Source: JANLSE01 sp038214135 (GTDB lineage: Bacteria; Chloroflexota; Chloroflexia; Chloroflexales; Roseiflexaceae). From it: 5,877 nucleotides of DNA. A program made the translations under genes and the position numbers. The DNA lies in assembly GCA_038214135.1 (NCBI GenBank), contig JBBQSD010000228.1, forward strand, positions 1 through 5,877. The letters run 5' to 3'. The notes below the pieces were generated by a model. It ran no database searches. It worked only from the letters and a program-made list of their open reading frames with translations, and was not told where the DNA came from. Of this stretch, positions 5,514-5,877 are shown piece after piece; positions within the stretch are counted from its first letter, which is position 1; each line of letters opens with the position of its first letter.

Positions 5514-5843
5514 GTGACAACCAATGCCCCGCAGGAGAGGGGATTACGACATCGAACCCCAATCTGAGCCCACGCAGCTCGATCTCGGTGACAACCAATG
5601 CCCCGCAGGAGAGGGGATTACGACATTACGAGCCGCTTGGATCAGTTGGTACGTCAACGTGACAACCAATGCCCCGCAGGAGAGGGGATTACGACTATCG
5701 TAAATCACGCGCAATTGGAGCGAGGGTAAGATCGTGACAACCAATGCCCCGCAGGAGAGGGGATTACGACCATAAGATCCTTATCGACAACAACAGTGAC
5801 ACAGCCGTGACACCCAATGCCCCGCAGGAGAGGGGAGTACGAC
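5514..5843 (+). CRISPR. CRISPR array, five 37-bp repeats and four complete spacers
   Basis: Repeats are at 5514-5550, 5588-5624, 5659-5695, 5734-5770 and 5807-5843. The first four are identical, starting GTGACAACC and ending GGGGATTACGAC. Spacers are 37, 34, 38 and 36 bp (5551-5587, 5625-5658, 5696-5733, 5771-5806). Within the repeat, CCCC (14-17) pairs with GGGG (26-29) around the 8-nt loop GCAGGAGA. The last 8 nt, ATTACGAC, follow the hairpin. The S. epidermidis III-A repeat has the same plan (CCCC, 8-nt purine loop, GGGG, 8-nt tag ACGAGAAC). This supports + strand transcription, Cas6-type cleavage after GGGG and a crRNA 5' tag ATTACGAC. The fifth repeat differs at two positions. The last 34 bp (5844-5877) could be another spacer or flanking DNA, so the array may continue past the window. 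Confidence 0.98.
5807..5843 (+). repeat. Degenerate fifth CRISPR repeat
   Basis: This copy has A-to-C at repeat position 7 and T-to-G at position 31. The second change falls inside the predicted crRNA tag, making it AGTACGAC. The CCCC/GGGG stem is intact. Degenerate copies usually mark the leader-distal end, which agrees with a leader at 5376-5513 and suggests the array may end here. Any crRNA from the following 34 bp would carry the altered tag. Confidence 0.85.
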
Positions 5844-5877
5844 GAAATGCCCAATGTACATCTCAACTCCAACATTG

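Noticed and set aside
5296..5744. Reverse-strand open frames through the CRISPR repeats
   Set aside because: The translations contain the repeated peptide SPAGHWLS, produced by the repeat unit itself. They are array artefacts, not genes.
5514..5843. Array transcribed on the reverse strand
   Set aside because: The reverse complement would not give the CCCC-loop-GGGG plus 8-nt tag arrangement. The degenerate copy at the right end and the leader-like region on the left also favour the + strand.

Overview
The window carries most of a type III-A (Csm) CRISPR-Cas locus on the + strand. It reads cas10/csm1, then csm2 with an extra N-terminal domain, then csm3, csm4 and a CRISPR array, all in one direction. 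GC content is moderately high and the coding sequence is dense. The upstream gene fragment and the Csm sequences remind me of filamentous or thermophilic Chloroflexota (Roseiflexus, Chloroflexus, Herpetosiphon relatives). That placement is impression-based and not secure.

Layout. Bases 2-280 are the 3' end of an unrelated gene, probably a secreted protein. Bases 281-701 are non-coding. They hold two stem-loops, one resembling the upstream gene's terminator, and an AT-rich promoter-like segment overlaid by a perfect 7-bp inverted repeat. Bases 702-3035 encode Cas10. Bases 3025-3702 encode Csm2 fused behind a cold-shock (CSD) RNA-binding domain. Bases 3727-4395 encode Csm3 and 4398-5375 encode Csm4. 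An ATG overlaps the csm4 stop as if another gene (csm5) should follow, but that frame closes after 25 codons. A 138-bp leader-like spacer leads into five 37-bp repeats (5514-5843).

How the parts fit. Cas10 and Csm4 would form the foot of the effector complex, Csm3 the crRNA backbone, and Csm2 the inner filament along the crRNA-target duplex. Three features depart from the textbook complex. The Cas10 HD nuclease domain is shortened and lacks recognisable metal-ligand motifs after the first His-Asp. The Csm3 position that is normally the catalytic Asp of target-RNA cleavage is Glu. Every Csm2 subunit would carry a cold-shock domain. The Cas10 GGDD cyclase motif and its companion residues are intact. 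My inference is a complex weighted toward cyclic oligoadenylate signalling, with weakened or altered nuclease output and extra RNA binding along the filament.

No csm5, cas6, csm6/other CARF effector, cas1 or cas2 lies in the window. They may lie outside it or act from another locus. The repeat hairpin and the 8-nt segment after it closely resemble the Staphylococcus epidermidis type III-A repeat. This orients the array for + strand transcription with predicted 5' tag ATTACGAC.
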